Assembly: GCA_019915015.1 (NCBI GenBank)
Contig: JAHBBC010000006.1
Location: 434,001-498,000, forward strand
Direction: 5' to 3'
Length of the DNA: 64,000 nt
From: Auriscalpium vulgare
Taxonomy: Eukaryota > Basidiomycota > Agaricomycetes > Russulales > Auriscalpiaceae
The position numbers and the translations under genes were made by a program. The notes beneath the pieces are model-generated. The model saw only the letters and a program-made list of their open reading frames with translations, ran no database searches and had not been told where the DNA came from. Shown piece by piece: positions 31,698 through 42,617 of the stretch. Numbering within the stretch: the first letter of the stretch is position 1; each line of letters starts with the position of its first letter.

Positions 31698-32610
31698 TTA
31701 CACAGTAGTCTTGACGGCCTCCGGCGTTGCGTGTGTCTGCTGCAAGTAACCATCAACTTTCAGCTGGAACCCCCTTTCGCAACACGGGAGGACGCACCTC
31801 GCCCAGTTCCAGCGGAGGCTCGTCGATGAAGTCTGGAGCCTTGCTGATGTCCGCGAGGTAAGACGGTCCCTCTTCTTCCTCGTCGAGCGCAAGCGCGTCG
31901 AGCTCTACGCGCGGTCAGGTCATGCCGGCGCAGTAACGCGCGCGTGTGCTCACCTGCTTCGAGATCGGCTTCGTCGACTTCGTCTGGCACCGCGTACGAT
32001 CGTCCTAGTGTCTCTTGGATCTCGTTCGCCTGCTCGAGTAGGTCCTCCATCTCGAAGTGCATGCTCTGCGCGCGCTGGTTAGGACGAGTTACTGGTGTCC
32101 CGTCACAGAGAGGAGCCCACCTCAATCTTGTCGACGTCAATCTTCCCGTATTGCTTCCTTAGCTCCTTGTTGGCCTGCTTCATCGCGTCGACCGTAGCCA
32201 TCGTATTCCGAAGGTTCTCAGTTGCGAGCGCCGCGCTCTCAATGTTGAACGCTTGTTGGTTCAACTGCGCTAGCTGAGCCTCGTACATACGTTTCTGCTT
32301 GAGCACGCGCAGTGCGCGCTGCTGGATGGCGTCCTGCGAGATTCCGTCAGAACGCGGTCATCAGACGGGGGCTGCTGCGCACCTTGCCAGGCCCGTTCCT
32401 GAGCTTGCTCATCTGCTCCTTGTACCGACCTAACTCGCCATCGAGCTTCTTTATCTTCACCTCGATGTTGCCGGCCCTCGCGTCTGTCTAGCTCTAGCTC
32501 AGGTCCTGGTCAACGACGCGCGCTGGGGGTGCAGGGCTCACGGAGGCGATGGCATCCGTCAGCGACGGCTTGGGCTTCTTGCTCGACGACGATCCAAATA
32601 TTCTGTTCAT
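31698..32610 (-). CDS. VPS60: ESCRT-III protein Vps60/Mos10 (CHMP5)
   Basis: An ESCRT-III family member that binds Vta1 and modulates Vps4 at endosomes. It starts MNRIFGSSSSKKPKPSLTDA; an intron (GTGAGC...CTAG) leads to DARAGNIEVKIKKLDGELGR and YKEQMSKLRNGPGK; next QRALRVLKQKRMYEAQLAQL, NQQAFNIESAALATENLRNT and KQANKELRKQYGKIDVDKIE; then SMHFEMEDLLEQANEIQETL, GRSYAVPDEVDEADLEA, ELDALALDEEEEGPSYLADI and DFIDEPPLELGE, ending EAVKTTV. Introns restore frame throughout. The central pattern and C-terminal LPSYL-type/DFIDEPP segment are those of CHMP5. Head-to-head with the APH-like gene. Confidence 0.92.
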
Positions 32611-33341
32611 GGCGACGCTTCTAAGCCCCTCTTCGGCTGGCTCGGACGTTCCAAGCGTTGCTGGATGGCGTTGAAGACAAGGCGCGGTGCGGCGGCGATG
32701 GGCAGGGTATCCGGATTGGGAAATGCTTACATTAGCTCAACCACAAAGTTGGCGTCCAAGTCGCGAAGGAGGCATGTTTTTGTACTGGGCCCTTGTCTTC
32801 CGCTTGCTGCAGCTTCACAAATACAGGAAGAGATTAACAAAAACGCCTCCCAACCGCCCGCCAAGAGCTTGTATTTCTGTGGCTTGTTGAGCCTCCCATC
32901 ATCCACGCGACTCAAAGCATTGCCATCGATCCCGACTCTTACGTCGCTGCAGATTTGATCATAAAAACGCACGACCGACTGCTCCTGGCCACATCACCAA
33001 CCGCCCAGACGCTTTCAACCCTAGGGGTTTCCCCTGCGTCCCGCCCCGTCGAATATCCCCGCAGGTTCTCATCGACATCAGTAAGCCCTTTGAACTCATT
33101 TAGCGGGCGCTCAGTTGCCCCAAATCTTCGCTCGTCGGTCCGGACTCAAATACCATCATATTCTCGCCAGTATCGCCTGACGGCGTGCAAGAGCTGCCAC
33201 ATCGCATCGCATCGAACGCACGCACGCTCGAGCCTGAGCCCCGCTGGGCCAGTTGACATACATATACCCCAATTACCCCACGCCGCCCCATCCTTGTGCA
33301 CGCCTCGAACCTCGCCACGCCAAGCCGCGCGTCCCTGAGAG
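32611..33341. promoter_or_regulatory. Divergent intergenic region of VPS60 and the APH-like gene
   Basis: 731 bp with no supported gene; a 97-codon plus-strand frame (32665-32958) has no recognisable features. The part after 33000 is CT-rich and leads into the ATG at 33342. Confidence 0.4.
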
Positions 33342-35137
33342 ATGTCTGCCTACTTTCCCGACGTCGATCTGCCAGCTCTGAAGAGGTTTGCCGTAGCGGC
33401 GGCGGCGGCCGAGCACGCGTCGCGCATGAGCAGGAACGCGCCCGTTGGAGCTGGGGGCGGGGGCGCGAAGAAGACCGCGAAGGGGAAGGGCAAGGGGAAA
33501 AGCCGCCTGCAGGAGAAACCCCTACAGTACCCAAGTGTTGTGGGCTGCGAGGACACGGTGTGGGCGGGCGAGGAGGTGCGTGTGCCGCTCTGTCGAATCT
33601 GCGCGTACGCTGCTAATCCAGTCGGGGGTGGTGCCGCAGATGATCATGATTACCTTTGACCCACAAAGCGTACCGCTGGGTCCGCATTGCATGGTCGCGC
33701 ACTTTCCGCGTGGGCGGCCCACCTTCGCCACAAAAGCCTTGGTGAGCCCCGCCCCACCTTCCTCCCTCCCCGACAGGCGTCATGATATCATCCCCCTCAG
33801 GTCGGTATGACCCAGGTCGTGCGCGAGAGTGCACAAATTGCTGCGCCAAAAATCTACGGCTACTACGACAACGTGCCCAATCCCATCAATGCAGAAGTCG
33901 TCCTGCTCGAAATGGTAGGGCTTCACATGCACTCAATCGCTCGTGTGCGCACCGTCACCGACTGCTGTGCCGCCCGCACGCCTTTCTTCCTTGCGTATAG
34001 GTTCCAGGCGAGAGCCTGGAGGATGTTTGGATAGACCTCAAGCCTCGGCAGATCATGATGGTCTGCGCACGCCTCGGCGAGCTCCTCGTAAAGCTCTTCA
34101 ACTGCCGAAGCCAGCTGCTGTGCTCGGAAACGAACGTCCCCGACTCCCCACCACGCCCAGCGGCCGAATCGAGCTCCTACCGCCGCCAAGTGCTGCTCAC
34201 ACGACCGTTCGACGAGGGCCCGCTCGCAACCATGGAGCCACAGGAGGCGCTCACCTCCACACACGACTATCTTCTCGCCCTCTCCAAGCGACCCGAGCGT
34301 GTCTTCGGCGACCCCGACTCCCCCGCGCACGAGGAAGGCCGCGACACGGGATGGATCGACCATCCACCTCTCAGCGACGCGGACATCGTGCTCCTGCGCG
34401 ACACGTGGAACCGCCTCGGCTCGCTCATCCCATACCACTCTGGCGGGTTCTACATCCCCGGCGCGCTCTCGCCAGACGCGCGCTACACCGCGTACACCGT
34501 GCTGCAGAGCAAGGAGTACGGCGTGCGGCACACGGACATGCAGATGGCGCGCTTCCTCGTGCGCTGGGAGCGCCCCGGCGATGAGCGCAGCGACTGCACG
34601 CTCGCGCTCACCGGGTGGGAGCACGCCGCCCGCGCGCCGCTGTGGTCCGCCGCGCGCATGCCGCCGTGGCTCGCGCCGCACGTACACCCGTTCGAGCAGC
34701 TCACGTGGGAGGGCCAGCGCAACGTGCGCCAGTTCGTCTTCCACAGCGTGTTCCATGGCGACCTCGTCCCGCAGGCCCGCGCGTGGGAGTGGGTCGTCGC
34801 GTACGTGTACGGGGCGACGGAGCGCTGGTTTGAGGGGCTGCTCAGCGCGCACTGGGGCTTCCGTGACACCGCGGAGGTGCTGCTCGTGCGCCTGCGCGAG
34901 CACTGGGAGCGCGAGCGCCCGGACGTGCCGTTCCACCTCGACGTCGGCGGCGCGTATCTGAGCGGCGTAGGCGCGGACCGGGGCGTGGAGTGGCAGACGG
35001 GTACGGCGCGGTATAGGGAGGCGAGGGCGGCGCGGGACGCGGTGAAGATAGAGGCAGTGATGCCGGGTGGGCTGTCTGAGGAAATGGCTTGGCCGCTGCC
35101 AAACATGCAGCAGGGGACCTACGACGATGTGGACTGA
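33342..35137 (+). CDS. Aminoglycoside-phosphotransferase-like (kinase-fold) protein with altered catalytic loop
   Basis: Kinase-fold proteins of this APH-like group are expanded in Agaricomycetes; substrates unknown. Exon 1 has a basic Gly/Lys linker (KKTAKGKGKGKSR); exon 2 SGVVPQMIMITFDPQSVPLG; exon 3 QVVRESAQIAAPKIYGYYDN, PINAEVVLLEM; exon 4 VPGESLEDVWIDLKPRQIM to the stop. The hinge-like PxxxYxYDN...EVVLLEMVPGESLEDVW fits APH N-lobes. The catalytic-loop equivalent is YGVRHTDMQMARFLVRW: the His and Asp of HxD are present but the metal-binding Asn position is Arg, and the following segment LALTGWEHAARAPLW lacks the DFG-type Asp (usual form IDWE). It may be a pseudokinase. Introns near 33575, 33729 and 33915 are in order; the gene appears complete. 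Confidence 0.75.
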
Positions 35138-35487
35138 CACGCTATCTTGACTGAGGTCATTTGTATCCGACTTGGAGGCGATCTATAGCCGTAGAATCTG
35201 CATGTGTGGAGGAATTTTCATTTGGCTTGTATACCCTGTTGTTTGTAGCACTACGGACTCCATAATCATGCACTACGAAAAAAATTTGGATAGATCATCA
35301 CATGCGTGGACTCCGAGTGTGTCAGATACTGGTTGATAGACCTACCCAACCGGGATGGCATCGGTGGTCGTGCGTCCACATCGTCATCACTCTAGTCTTT
35401 ACAAGCGCCGTACAAATGATACCACCCGATAGATTTTGAGACATTGATGTACAGGAAGGAAAATAGCTAAGGAGTATTACCGCCAAC
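35138..35487. other. Convergent 3' region
   Basis: AT-richer 3' UTR-type sequence between the APH-like stop and the F-box pseudogene end. No feature seen. Confidence 0.35.
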
Positions 35488-37204
35488 TCACAGTAAACAA
35501 TCCGTGTTCAGGGACGTCGTGATTTCCACACGAGGCAGCCGCCTCCTGAGCTCCTCTTCCGCGCAAGCATCGTCCAGTTCCCCCACCTCCTCCAGTTTCA
35601 CCCGCTCGGCGCCCAGTCCAGCAGCCCTCCGCGTCAAACTGGGGTAGATTTAGATTGTCCAGGTAGCTGATCATGTCCGCTACCACCGTGAGCGACTCCA
35701 GACGCGAGCAAAGCAGCGTATGAACGGTGGACCCGTCACCACAACTTGAGCAGTCGCCTTGCACAAGAGATGTGCATACTTCGTCTACGAAAAAGGGATG
35801 CACGCGCAGCGAGCGCACATCACGGACCGTAGTGAGGAGACGTTCGATGGCTCCTTCGGGCAAATAGTTCGGTACGTTGAGCTCGAGGCAGCGGACGGCG
35901 CAAGGCAAGATGGCTGGAATGCACCTGAAAACATGGTGCTCGATGTCGAGGTCACAGTTTAATTTGTTCACGCCAATATTGTGGAAGTAGAGCTGCAGAT
36001 CTGGCAGGTCTCTGCTCGCGAGCACGCCAGATAGGGAAGAATCCGAAGAGAGAGGCCGCTGCTCGTGTCGCCAGGCGGCAAAGCGAACGTGTTTGACCCG
36101 GGGGTATGAGTAGGTGGCAAATATGAAGAGATGCTCGAGGGCCACGGGCGTGTCGCCGAAGTGCCGGGACAGCGCTGTGAAAGGGTCGGCGATATTGTCG
36201 AGGAAGGTGAAAGAACTGAGGGTGAGTTCCACGGCGGCGGCGGCCGGGAAGTGGACGTGCTCGATGAACCGGGAAATGCTTCTCATTTCCCCTTGTACCG
36301 CGAGGTGCTCGAGTTGACGGCGAACTCGGAGCGCCGTCCGTAACGTCGAGCAGAACAAGGCGGAGTATTTCCAGAATATTGAGATTAGGCATTATCCGGA
36401 GCCACGACAAGATATCTTGCAAGTTCGCCTGGTCCGCGTCAAAAGAAAACGACGTTAGACTTCCAAGTGCCATATGCATTGGGTTTACTGGGTTCCAAAC
36501 GAGCCATGGCATGCCACGTAGCGTGAGCTGGCGCAAGCATGGGGTCGGCCCATACAGGATGTTGAGTTGAGGTGGAGACCACCATATGAATGTCATTGTG
36601 AAAACGAGCTCCTCAAGTATAAGGCGTAGACTTGGACAGGTCGATGAAAGCATTTTCGATGGGGATAGACGAAGGGCCACAATCCATCTCCCGCAGACGA
36701 ACAACGCGGCAGCGTGGCAAGAGATCCCGTACGAATGCAAACTGTTCGAGGCTAGGCCGCCTTATCCCCGGGGGCTGCCATAACACCAGCGAGCCCCGCG
36801 CACGCGCGGACAACTCCTCCATCCACTCTTTGCCGAGAGAGATGTCGATGGTCCTCCAGAGTGCGTCAGTGGCAAGTGCAACGTCGCGCCACCGACGGCA
36901 GACATGGCTGAGGCGGAACCACTGCCAGGGGCGCTGCGTTTGAGACAGGGTGTAGGAGAGTGCTCTCAATACAGAGAGTGAATATGATTGTGAGGATGTC
37001 CGCGGGTAGCTTGCATGCTGGCGCAACGGTGTTGCGACGTCTGAGTGTATTCAAGTTTGCCAGTGTGGCAGGAGCTGGGGCGTCGAGTGGGTCCGCAAAC
37101 GATAGGGAGTCCGGGGACACTATCGTGTAGCTGCGGGAACTGAATTCGGGGCTTGTTGGGTTCATTTCGAGAGACACTGTGCCAGACGAAGATATGCACG
37201 ACAT
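35488..37204 (-). pseudogene. Decayed F-box/LRR-like gene, copy 1
   Basis: Intact relatives are substrate adaptors of SCF ubiquitin ligases. Aligned by eye with the copy at 46.4-48.0 kb: LPADILTIIFTLCI (F-box), then WFRLSHVCRRWRDVALATDA, LWRTIDISLGKEWMEELSAR, RDLLPRCRVVRLREMD, LILEELVFTM, LYGPTPCLRQLTLRGM, ILSWLRIMPNLNILEI, RQLEHLAVQGEMRSISRFIE, LSRHFGDTPVALEHL and LPRVEITTSLN. These blocks lie in different frames: shifts are needed near 36970 (after IIFTLCI), 36640, 36325 and 35610, and no intron with normal signals fits them. I infer a pseudogene. Confidence 0.75.
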
Positions 37205-37626
37205 GAGAGGAGGTTGAGAGGTAGGGATTAGGAGGCGGCCCGGTAACTAATCCGCGGGCTTCATAGCGGCCCGGGCGGCTCCGGGATGTGCTTCCCCCGG
37301 ATCCCCGCTGCCATCGAGCTCGGATGTGCTGTCGATGTGATCAGAACAGGGGGCAGGGGACACAATCTCAAGATACATTTGTTACGATTGGATGATCATG
37401 GGTGCGGGAGACATGTGTGCAAAACACAAAGTAAGGACAGTACGGTATGTGAGGAAAGCGGTACATATGATATGTTATAGAACTTGAACAGTGGTCATTG
37501 AATGAATGAGGAAGCAGGCGTAGTGAATACGCTGATATGCCACTTAGTCAAAATGGGGGGATTGTATTCACAGCGCAGGGCAATAAAGTAAAGCATGATA
37601 GCTGTGCCCTATAGCGATGAGAATGT

Positions 37627-39238
37627 CTAGAAGGTCAAATCGTTTGCGATACCCCCATCCCAAAGGGATGGCAGTAAGTAATTGGAAGCTGACAAGGGCA
37701 CAGAGCCGGCTGTGACGACCGCATCCCGCACTTCTGCACGCCAGGCATGCACGTCTGGAGCGGTCGCGTGGTACTGCGTGGAGGCGAGGGTGACAGGTGA
37801 TAGGGTAGATGCCACGTGTGGGGCGTGGGCTGCAACCGGAAGCGACACAGGCGAGGAATTCACTGTGGTGGCAGACGAGGCCTGGGCGATGCTCAGGCCC
37901 GAGGCATCCGACGACGGCATAGACGAGGCCCGCGACGAAGGCTCCTCGTGTGGCGTGTTCACCGTCGTCTCCTGCGTGCCCGTACACCGCGGCGTCCACA
38001 CCATGTCGGACAGGTTCGCATCCTTCATAGTGTCCGCGTCAGGATTCGTCGATATCTTGCCTGCGTGGAAACACTCCCTAACAATCTCCAGGAGCATGCG
38101 CGCGCGGGGCGTCCGCTTGGCATCGCCATATTTTTCCTTGTACTGTTCGCATGTCTTCTGGTGGGTGCGTGCACGGTCCCAGCGGCCACCCCTAACAATC
38201 CGATTGTCAATCGCAGGACGTTGCCATGATAGAAAGAGGACATACATATGCGTGCACCGGGGGAACGCCCTGCACACGTAGAACGGGATGACGTCCTGTA
38301 GAGAGCGCGGGAGGTCCTGGACGTGGGTCTTGCTGAAAAGATGGGCAGGGATATTGTTCGGCTCAATGTTCCCGTCTCTGCATTTTGCGCACTTGTGTTG
38401 CTCAAGCTGCGGCTTGGCCCACGTCGGCATCATCTTCTGCTCGAATGCGTGAGACAACGTGGATGAAAGGTAGTAGAGGGTGACGCACGAATTCAGCTTT
38501 CATGGTCTTGCCGGACTTCTTCGTGGCAATGGGCTTGGACACGATCGGCGAGGAACGCTTCGTTGTCATACGGCGGCGGACGGGACCCAAACCGCTGCCG
38601 CTTTTTGAGGAAACGCGCTTTGACGAAACACTCGGCTCGACATCAGCGCCCGTCTGGGAAGCAGGTGCCAGGGAGGGAGGCGCGTGGAGCAGGGGCGAGA
38701 TGTCTTCGGACTGCGAGAAAACACCCATGTTCATGCTCAAGCCTTGAACCGAAGCAACGGTGGGCATGTGGGCAGTTGCTTGAGACCAATGGCCGCTTTG
38801 CACCTGGTAGGTATCGGCTTGCGCGTATCCATTCGCATGTGCGTGCGGTGGCACACCGAGCGGTTGCCACTGAGGCGCGGGACTCGCGAACGTTGCGGCG
38901 GGTGCTCCTCCTTGACCGAAGGTCGAGGCCGGCGCGTTGACCCAGGACTGGGGCTGATAGGGCGCGGGGGTCTGTCCGTAGCTTGGGGCAAAGTCTGCGG
39001 CGGTGAAGTGCGCTGGTTGGCTGGCCCCGCTCCAGTAGTCGCCTTGGGCTGGCGGCGGAGGAAGGTAGCTGTACGAAGCGGTCGGATACGTCGCAGTAGT
39101 GAAGTTGTGGGGGAGGGCCTGAGGCTGATAGAGGCCGTAGTCGTAGAAGGGATAGGGATATCCATGGTTCATCGTGTTGGACTGCGCTGCGTCGCCGAAG
39201 CCGCCGTGCGGATAGTTGACTTGCGGATAGCCGTTCAT
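37627..39238 (-). CDS. Family X paralogue 1: Pro/Gln-rich protein with zinc-finger-like core
   Basis: Unrecognised family; see paralogues at 44.2 and 49.1 kb. Exon 1 (from 39238) starts MNGYPQVNYPHGGFGDAAQS and is a Pro/Gln/Tyr-rich disordered region with basic end (RRRMTTKRSSPIVSKP). After an intron near 38.49-38.44 kb comes the core: QHKCAKCRDGN...IPAHLFSKTH (C-x2-C...H-x5-H, finger-like), LQDVIPFYVCRAFPRC, and after a second intron (about 38.18-38.25 kb) GGRWDRARTHQKTC (second C/C/H/C group). Then a helix MLLEIVRECFHAGKI, the motif NPDADTMKDANLSDMVW, and a Ser/Ala-rich tail to 37627. This suggests a nucleic-acid or protein-binding regulator; inference. All splice frames close, so it looks intact. 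Confidence 0.72.
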
Positions 39239-39850
39239 TTCTCCAACAAATCAAGTAAATGGGCTATGACGGTAAGTGGAGGTGACGTGGGTAGGAGTGA
39301 GAAATTAGAAGTGCGGGGAGTGGAGGGACGACTATGCCGAGAGTGGTTGCGGGGCATTTTAAGGGTTCCACGCCCGCGCACCGTTCAAAACGCGTGACCG
39401 CGTCTGCCCCGCGCGGGTGGCTTTCGGAGACAAACTATGCCCGGACGTACAGCATACGCGTAGCGGTGGGTGCGTTCCCATTATCCTCCCCAAGCATTAT
39501 TCGCGCTTTGAGTGACGCAGCCACCGTCCGCCCGCCCGGACAATTTCGTTCCCAATCGAGTTACTCCGTTTTCGCTCACGACAGGAATCTATCGATCTGC
39601 TCTCTCAAAAATATCGAACAATGGCAGGGACGAATAAACTCACGACATGCGCCGAACGGCGACCTGGCGGGCGCATATCCCGCCACCAAAGCTTTCTTGG
39701 CGCTTTGACGTATCGAGGTAGCCGCCGGCTGCCCCCTCTGTCCACGACATTAGGCGAGCCCTTTCATGACTGGTGTCAAGGCACGTAGCCACCGTCTACT
39801 GTAGAGCTTTGACTGCAGCCACGATGCCTGCGGGGAGGGGGCGTAGGTCC
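37627..39850 (-). repeat. Left arm of a large inverted duplication
   Basis: Covers family X copy 1 plus about 600 bp of upstream sequence. The upstream part matches the inverse of 43.48-44.16 kb, e.g. CTCAAAGCGCGARTAATGCT and GGAACGCACCCACCGCTACG (inverse of 39456-39520), and GAGCTTTGACTGCAGC at about 39805 with its inverse at about 43535. Confidence 0.75.
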
Positions 39851-40833
39851 AATTTGGGTCCGATGTCGATCGGGCGCCGACGGCAATGGTGAAGCCAGAT
39901 TACGCGCTGCGTGCGGTGCGTTCGCAATGAAGACTAGTATTGAAATGAAGTGCGTGAGCGAACATCCTGTTGAGCTGATAAAACATATGGAACTCACCGT
40001 TGATTCTCCTTCTGCCCGCGAGAGATATGCGGTGTCAACGAGCGCGCTCAAAGCATCCTCCGGCATGGCAAGTCCGTGGCTAGGCATGCTTTGCACGGGT
40101 GTTTTCGGACTGCCACGAAACGCCTTCAAAGGGAACGAATACACCGACAGGCAGACGCTTTGACCGGCTAACAGGGCCAGCCGTGGCCAGGCAGCGCTCC
40201 GGTGTGATACACGTGTCGCACGACGCACAGCAGAGAGCATTGTGCCAACGGAGGGCCGGGATGGATCAATAAATGACGGCCAGGCTCTCTAGATGGGTCA
40301 CTGTCGTCGACCGCGACGTGGCCGAGTGCGGTATGATAAGGCCCAGGGGAAATTCCAAGCTGCTGCCAACGGCTGTCATACGCGCGTTCCATGGACCTGT
40401 AAGAGAAGAAAGAGGCAAGATTCATGACTGGGAGAAACTGTGCTGGTGGTTGGTAACATACGGGTCGGGCTCAGGATATAGGCGCCTATGCCCTAGTAGA
40501 TGCACTCGAATCTTATCGTTCATATCAGATGGGACCTTATCTTCTAGGCGGTCCTATAGAAAAGGTGGGCCCATACCACGCATAGGACCTTCATTGATGA
40601 CGATTCAAGACAACACAATTTATACAGTGCGTAAGCTACAGAGCAAAAGGGCAGAAAGCGGGGCATGGGATGGTCGCTACAAGGAATCCCCCGCGTACAT
40701 TATAGTGACGTCGCCGAGGATCGAAGTACACATACAGACAGCTGCCACGAGGTGACGAGGAGCGAGCGCGGGCCCGGCCAGCTCATGGCATCGGCGAGCT
40801 CCTGCATATTTTTCACTTCCAAGAGGTGCGCAG
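39851..40833. other. Intergenic region beside the O-fucosyltransferase-like gene
   Basis: About 40400-40833 is the 3' flank of the O-fucosyltransferase-like gene and resembles 56700-57128 (GCGGGGCATGGGATGRT...GCTACAARGAAT, GCCCGGCCAGCT-like block). An 85-codon minus-strand frame at 40168-40425 has no recognisable family. No gene is supported. Confidence 0.45.
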
Positions 40834-42617
40834 TCACCAAAAGTGCGTCTTCTCCGGCGGGAACCCGCGCGCCATGCGCAACATAGCGACATTCGACGTC
40901 AGGCTAGAGAACTGCAAACCACAGTCAGCTCAACCCTCTCCCAACAAAGCGACCAAATATGAACACGCACCCCATTCCCGATGAACACCTCCGCGCGCTG
41001 CGCAATGAGCATGTCCACTGCCTGCGCGACGTACTTCTGCTCGTGAGTGAGCACCAAGTCCCTGACCGTCGTGATCTCCGCCCACGGCGCGGCGCGGCGC
41101 AGCGCAGCCTTCAGTTCGTCTAACCACGCCTTCGGCGCGTTCGTCAGCACATACACCCTGTCTAAATCGCCTGGCGTGCTCTCCGCGGGCGCCGCCCACC
41201 GCCACCCGACCCGCCGCATCCACCACCCGCCCCAGCGCGCGTCGCCACCCGAGTGCACGCGGCGCACCGCCATCACGCGCTCGACGATCGCGTCGACTTC
41301 CGGGTAGCACCGCGCCTTGTACAGCGCATAATTCTCCGGCGTGTTCTCGCCCCATCCGCCGCCAGGCGGCGGCGTGAAGCGGTCCGGGAAGCCCGGGAAG
41401 CCGTTGAACGCGTTGTACTGCGAGGACCAGTTCGCAAAGTGCATGCAGTGGTGGATGTAGTCGCCGCGCCGGATGTGCAGCGCGAGGAGCCCGGGGAGCG
41501 GCGTGTCGGACGCGTCGGGGAGGTGCATGGAGTGGGCGGGGGGCGGCAATTGCGAGATGGCGGAATGGATGCGGGCGCGATTGGCGATGAGCGCGGACGC
41601 GATGAGCGGGGACCAGGCGAAGTGAGTGAGGATGGGCGACTTCGAGAGCGCGGGCCATATGTCGAGCATGCGCGATGCGTCACCGAACATCCTGCGGCGT
41701 TGTCAATCATTACCCGAAAGAGCCTTAGAGGATGTTATGGACGCCGACTTACCACGTATTGAACAACTGGTCGGACCCCTGCTCAAACTCAACGCACGGC
41801 TCGTCCATCACGTCGAACTTGTCTACCCACGCACGCACGACCGTCGCCACAGACGCGCTGCCCATGTCCGCGCCGAGGCTGTCGGTCTTGAGCATGACCG
41901 TGCGGCCCACGCACACGTCGCGGAAGAATGTCTCGGACACCGCCGGCGGCGGGTGCGCGGCGGCGGGCGACGGGAAGGGCGCGCCTACGAGAGGGCCGGC
42001 GAGGAGGGCGGAGAGCGGGATGCGTGCGGGGATGGGCTTGCCGTTGTACTCGCCGACCGCGTCGTGGCTCCAAGTGTAGTTGTAAAAGACGAAGCTGAGG
42101 GGCCGTGCGTCAGCGATATGCGATTTCGGGCGATATCGCATGGATGCTAAGGGCAGATTTGACTGCGTCACGTACGTCCTGTTCGACTGATATGCCAGGA
42201 AGGCATTGAGAACGAGCTCCTGGAGAATATTGCCCCATCCTACACCTATTTCAGATGAGTATCTGCGGTTCCTGCCTAAGAAGGCTTGGACGAACCCCAG
42301 ACATGGTTGTGCATGAACAGATATTTCCCGTGGATGCCTTGCGGAGCCAGGCGACCGAGACTGTGCTGCGGAAGGCGCTCCTCTGCTAGGTGATACGTGC
42401 GGTAGTCGGGCGGCACGGAAGTGTCGATGGAAGGTGCGGCACCACTTGCCTCGCCGTCGTAGCCATGTGCGGACTGAGAGAAGGACACGAGCAGGAGGCA
42501 GAGGGCGGTGGTGAGAGCGAAGAGACAAAGGAGCGTCTTCCAGCGGCGCGGTAGCGCGCTAAGCGGGTTGAGACGTGGCTTCGCGCCTCCGTTGGGGGGA
42601 GGTAGACCGGAGTTCAT
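40834..42617 (-). CDS. O-fucosyltransferase-like glycosyltransferase, type II membrane protein
   Basis: A GDP-fucose-dependent protein O-fucosyltransferase-like fold; acceptor unknown, Golgi/ER lumen expected. Exon 1: short cytosolic MNSGLPPPNGGAKPRLNPLS and one anchor TLLCLFALTTALCLLLVSF. Exon 2 starts WGWGNILQELVLNAFLAYQS, with the family's early G-N-Q pattern. Exon 3 (from about 41694) has WMFGDASRMLDIWPALSKSP, the donor-binding signature LLALHIRRGDYIHHCMHFAN, GDLDRVYVLTNAPKAWLDEL, VLTHEQKYVAQAVDMLIAQR and AEVFIGNG; exon 4 FSSLTSNVAMLRMARGFPPE to KTHFW. All introns close in frame. It lies in the loop between the inverted family X copies. A 5'-truncated copy is at 57.1-57.6 kb. Confidence 0.82.

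Noticed and set aside
33923..35140. 405-codon minus-strand open frame opposite the APH-like gene
   Set aside because: It mirrors a GC-rich coding exon on the other strand, is rich in Arg/His/Ala shadows, and crosses the introns of the real gene.
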